Shown one piece after another: positions 62,241-64,000 of a stretch of DNA of 64,000 nucleotides. The stretch is from Bolinopsis microptera (Eukaryota; Ctenophora; Tentaculata; Lobata; Bolinopsidae): positions 2,423,246-2,487,245 of the forward strand of contig NC_087081.1 in assembly GCF_026151205.1 (NCBI RefSeq), read 5' to 3'. The position numbers were made by a program, and so were the translations under genes. The notes beneath the pieces are model-generated. The model was not told the DNA's origin. It did not search any database and worked only from the letters and a program-made list of their open reading frames with translations. The first letter of the stretch is position 1; each line of letters begins with the position of its first letter.

Positions 62241-64000
62241 TAAGCAGCATTAATAACAAACATGATGAGCCATAATCAGAGTAACACACCACGTAACCAA
62301 TTGCCATGGTTACGCGCAAGTTGAAGTAACACAGTTACGATAGATATTGATATAATTTCATAAATATAGCCGAAAAGACAGACAAGTAAGTATTTTAGTT
62401 GAGGTTATGATATGTTAAAGAGTAAAAGGTTTTGCAATTCAGCTGGCTGCCAAAATCAGCGGTCAATCCAAAGATAGATTTTAGTGACGATCGTATAATA
62501 AACTATATCGTCACTAAAATCTCATTATATGTAACTACTGACAGTTCTGCCCGACAGTTCCGCCCAATCTAGATCAATTGCTTCCATGGGATGATGCGAC
62601 GAATCAAAACAAAGTTTTAAAAACAACCTTTCGTTGGTTGTACGTAAATCCGGACCTCTGTCAAGGAGCTGGTCGGATCCACACTTGCCGGTGAGGAACA
62701 ATTACTGAAAACTGTCATGATATTTCACTTTCACTGCTTTTTACTAAAAAATGGCTTAATTTGCATGATTTTAATCCCATCCACCCTATTCTTACTAGTA
62801 ACATAGATTACTATTGAAAATATAGGTAGAGTGAATGGGTTCAGCCACAGACCTCAAATTACATTGCCCGTATGCATGGAAACGAGTCATCTTTAAGCAA
62901 TTCTAAGTAGTTTTGTATGTATCATCGCGTCTGGATCTGTCAGCATTGATTTACTTTAGCATATTATGACGTTTATACTTGTCCGGCTAAACACGGCTTT
63001 GTATAGATACGATAGGAAGTCTGTCTCATTAGGAAGAACTAATAAGAATTATTAAGAACTCATGCAGACAATTTTTAGAAGTGCAGCAACGTGTGTCAAG
63101 GTGTGCTACAAATAGAAATTATCATTGTCAGGTATATTACAGCAGCTTCCTGTCTTTTAGCTTTATTTTCTAAGAATTGCTACGATGTTGCTAGGGGACC
63201 ACTATGGCGTTACAATGGTGTTGCTGTGGCGTTGCTAAGGTACCCTTCAGCTCTGTTCAGACCATAAGTTGCTTTTAAAAGGTCAAATAAATATACTCAT
63301 GGGTTTACTTTTAGGAAGTTTCTGGAGTCAAAGAAATAACAACACAGATTTTGGCTGAATTTGCTTGAACTTATTCAAAACAATTCATTTCGGCGTCCGG
63401 ACTCTACGGCTTGAGACACTCTTAAATGCACTCGCTGTTTACATTTGAAAGTTTGCATGATATTAACGACCCAGGAATATCTATAATGTATAGTACAGTA
63501 TGACTATCGTTTTCAGATAAGTTCAACCCGCTATGTGTTCAAATCAGTGTTTCATTTCATCGGCTGTATCATAGGTCAAGATAAATATTTCTTGATGAGA
63601 TAAAAGCTTACTTTCGAAGAACATTTCCTGTAACCATGGGCACCCTAATTTGATATGGAATTCTATCTATTTTGATCGAAAATATGAAACAAATATTTCC
63701 CGCCGTAGAGTCCTAGTCTCTACTGCGCCGCCGTAGAGTCTTACGTCGTTGAGTCTCACACCCTATAAGAGTACCGGTAACCGGTACCATCGTTTAGATG
63801 GATACAGGCACCCTGGGGATCTCCAAATAATATGTAGATGGCTGAAATCATTGGATGATGATTAATCACTCTACACTCGACTGTCACGTGACTTTTGAAA
63901 CCTGTTCTCTAGGTGGCCATGAATAACCCTATAATATGATTCCAACCCTAATCCAACCCAATCTCTAACAAAAGCATATGCCAAAACCCTAACCCTTTAG
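62241..64000. other. intergenic to window end; no gene seen
   Basis: AT-rich. A strong donor-like ACAA|GTAAGTATT at 62374 could end a non-coding first exon, but no coding partner was found. The hairpin GATTTTAGTGACGAT/ATCGTCACTAAAATC lies at 62477-62521. The last bases are CCCTAACCC, telomere-like but only about two units. Confidence 0.4.
63394..63760. repeat. GACTCTACGGC repeat family, second locus
   Basis: GTCCGGACTCTACGGCTTGAGAC at 63394-63416 faces inverted GCCGTAGAGTC words at 63704 and 63731. The same words build the arms of the hairpin element at 36689-36802, so this is a longer or broken member of that family. Confidence 0.6.

Noticed and set aside
63960-64000. Chromosome end suggested by CCCTAACCC at the window edge
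   Set aside because: Only about two degenerate units. Similar words are dispersed elsewhere in the window, so no telomere can be claimed.

Overview
This is an animal (metazoan) nuclear genome window. It is AT-rich, intron-rich and crowded with transposon debris. The clearest evidence is two spliced animal genes read exon by exon. One is a CREB-binding protein/p300 acetyltransferase gene (CREBBP/EP300 type): 35 coding exons on the plus strand, 20513-47192, about 1806 residues. The other is the rRNA-processing protein EBP2 (EBNA1BP2 type): 5 coding exons on the minus strand, 14279-12670, 307 residues. Compact introns, a short CBP without a recognisable NCBD/IBiD domain, and many hAT, Penelope-like and LINE remnants would fit a non-bilaterian animal such as a cnidarian. 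The species assignment is inference only.

Layout. 0-0.9 kb: a small secreted F5/8 type C (discoidin/fucolectin-like) gene. 0.9-2.9 kb: a 13-bp minisatellite and a minus-strand ORF with a Regnase/N4BP1-like UBA motif. 2.9-5.7 kb: two arrays of the same ~60-bp monomer flanking a LINE ORF1-like gene broken by one in-frame stop. 6.5-7.85 kb: a terminal-inverted-repeat element carrying its own minisatellite. 9.5-11.7 kb: three phase-compatible orphan exons on the minus strand. 12.7-14.3 kb: EBP2. 15.1-15.9 kb: 3' end of a LINE ORF2. 20.5-47.2 kb: CBP/p300. Its 5.8-kb intron 17 holds a fold-back Penelope-like element interrupted by a poly-G-ended DNA transposon. 47-56 kb: intergenic DNA with several non-autonomous hAT elements that have perfect 8-bp target duplications, one nested in another, plus a decayed transposase. 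56.1-62.2 kb: a nearly identical 3.06-kb tandem duplication. Each copy holds a head-to-head pair, a FLYWCH zinc-finger gene and a two-exon 71-residue protein gene. 62.2-64 kb: no gene recognised.

How the parts relate. EBP2 (ribosome biogenesis) and CBP (chromatin acetylation and transcriptional co-activation) are independent housekeeping or regulatory genes. Most of the rest is mobile DNA layered on mobile DNA, and several insertions can be dated relative to one another because target duplications, and in one case an uninterrupted copy of the target, are present in the window. The most novel-looking items are the duplicated FLYWCH/microprotein divergent pair with its inverted TTCCTAGTTGTC motifs, the small DNA transposons with homopolymer G/C ends and a repeated palindromic block at each end, the ribozyme-bearing fold-back Penelope copy, and the ORF1 gene bracketed by promoter-like monomer arrays.
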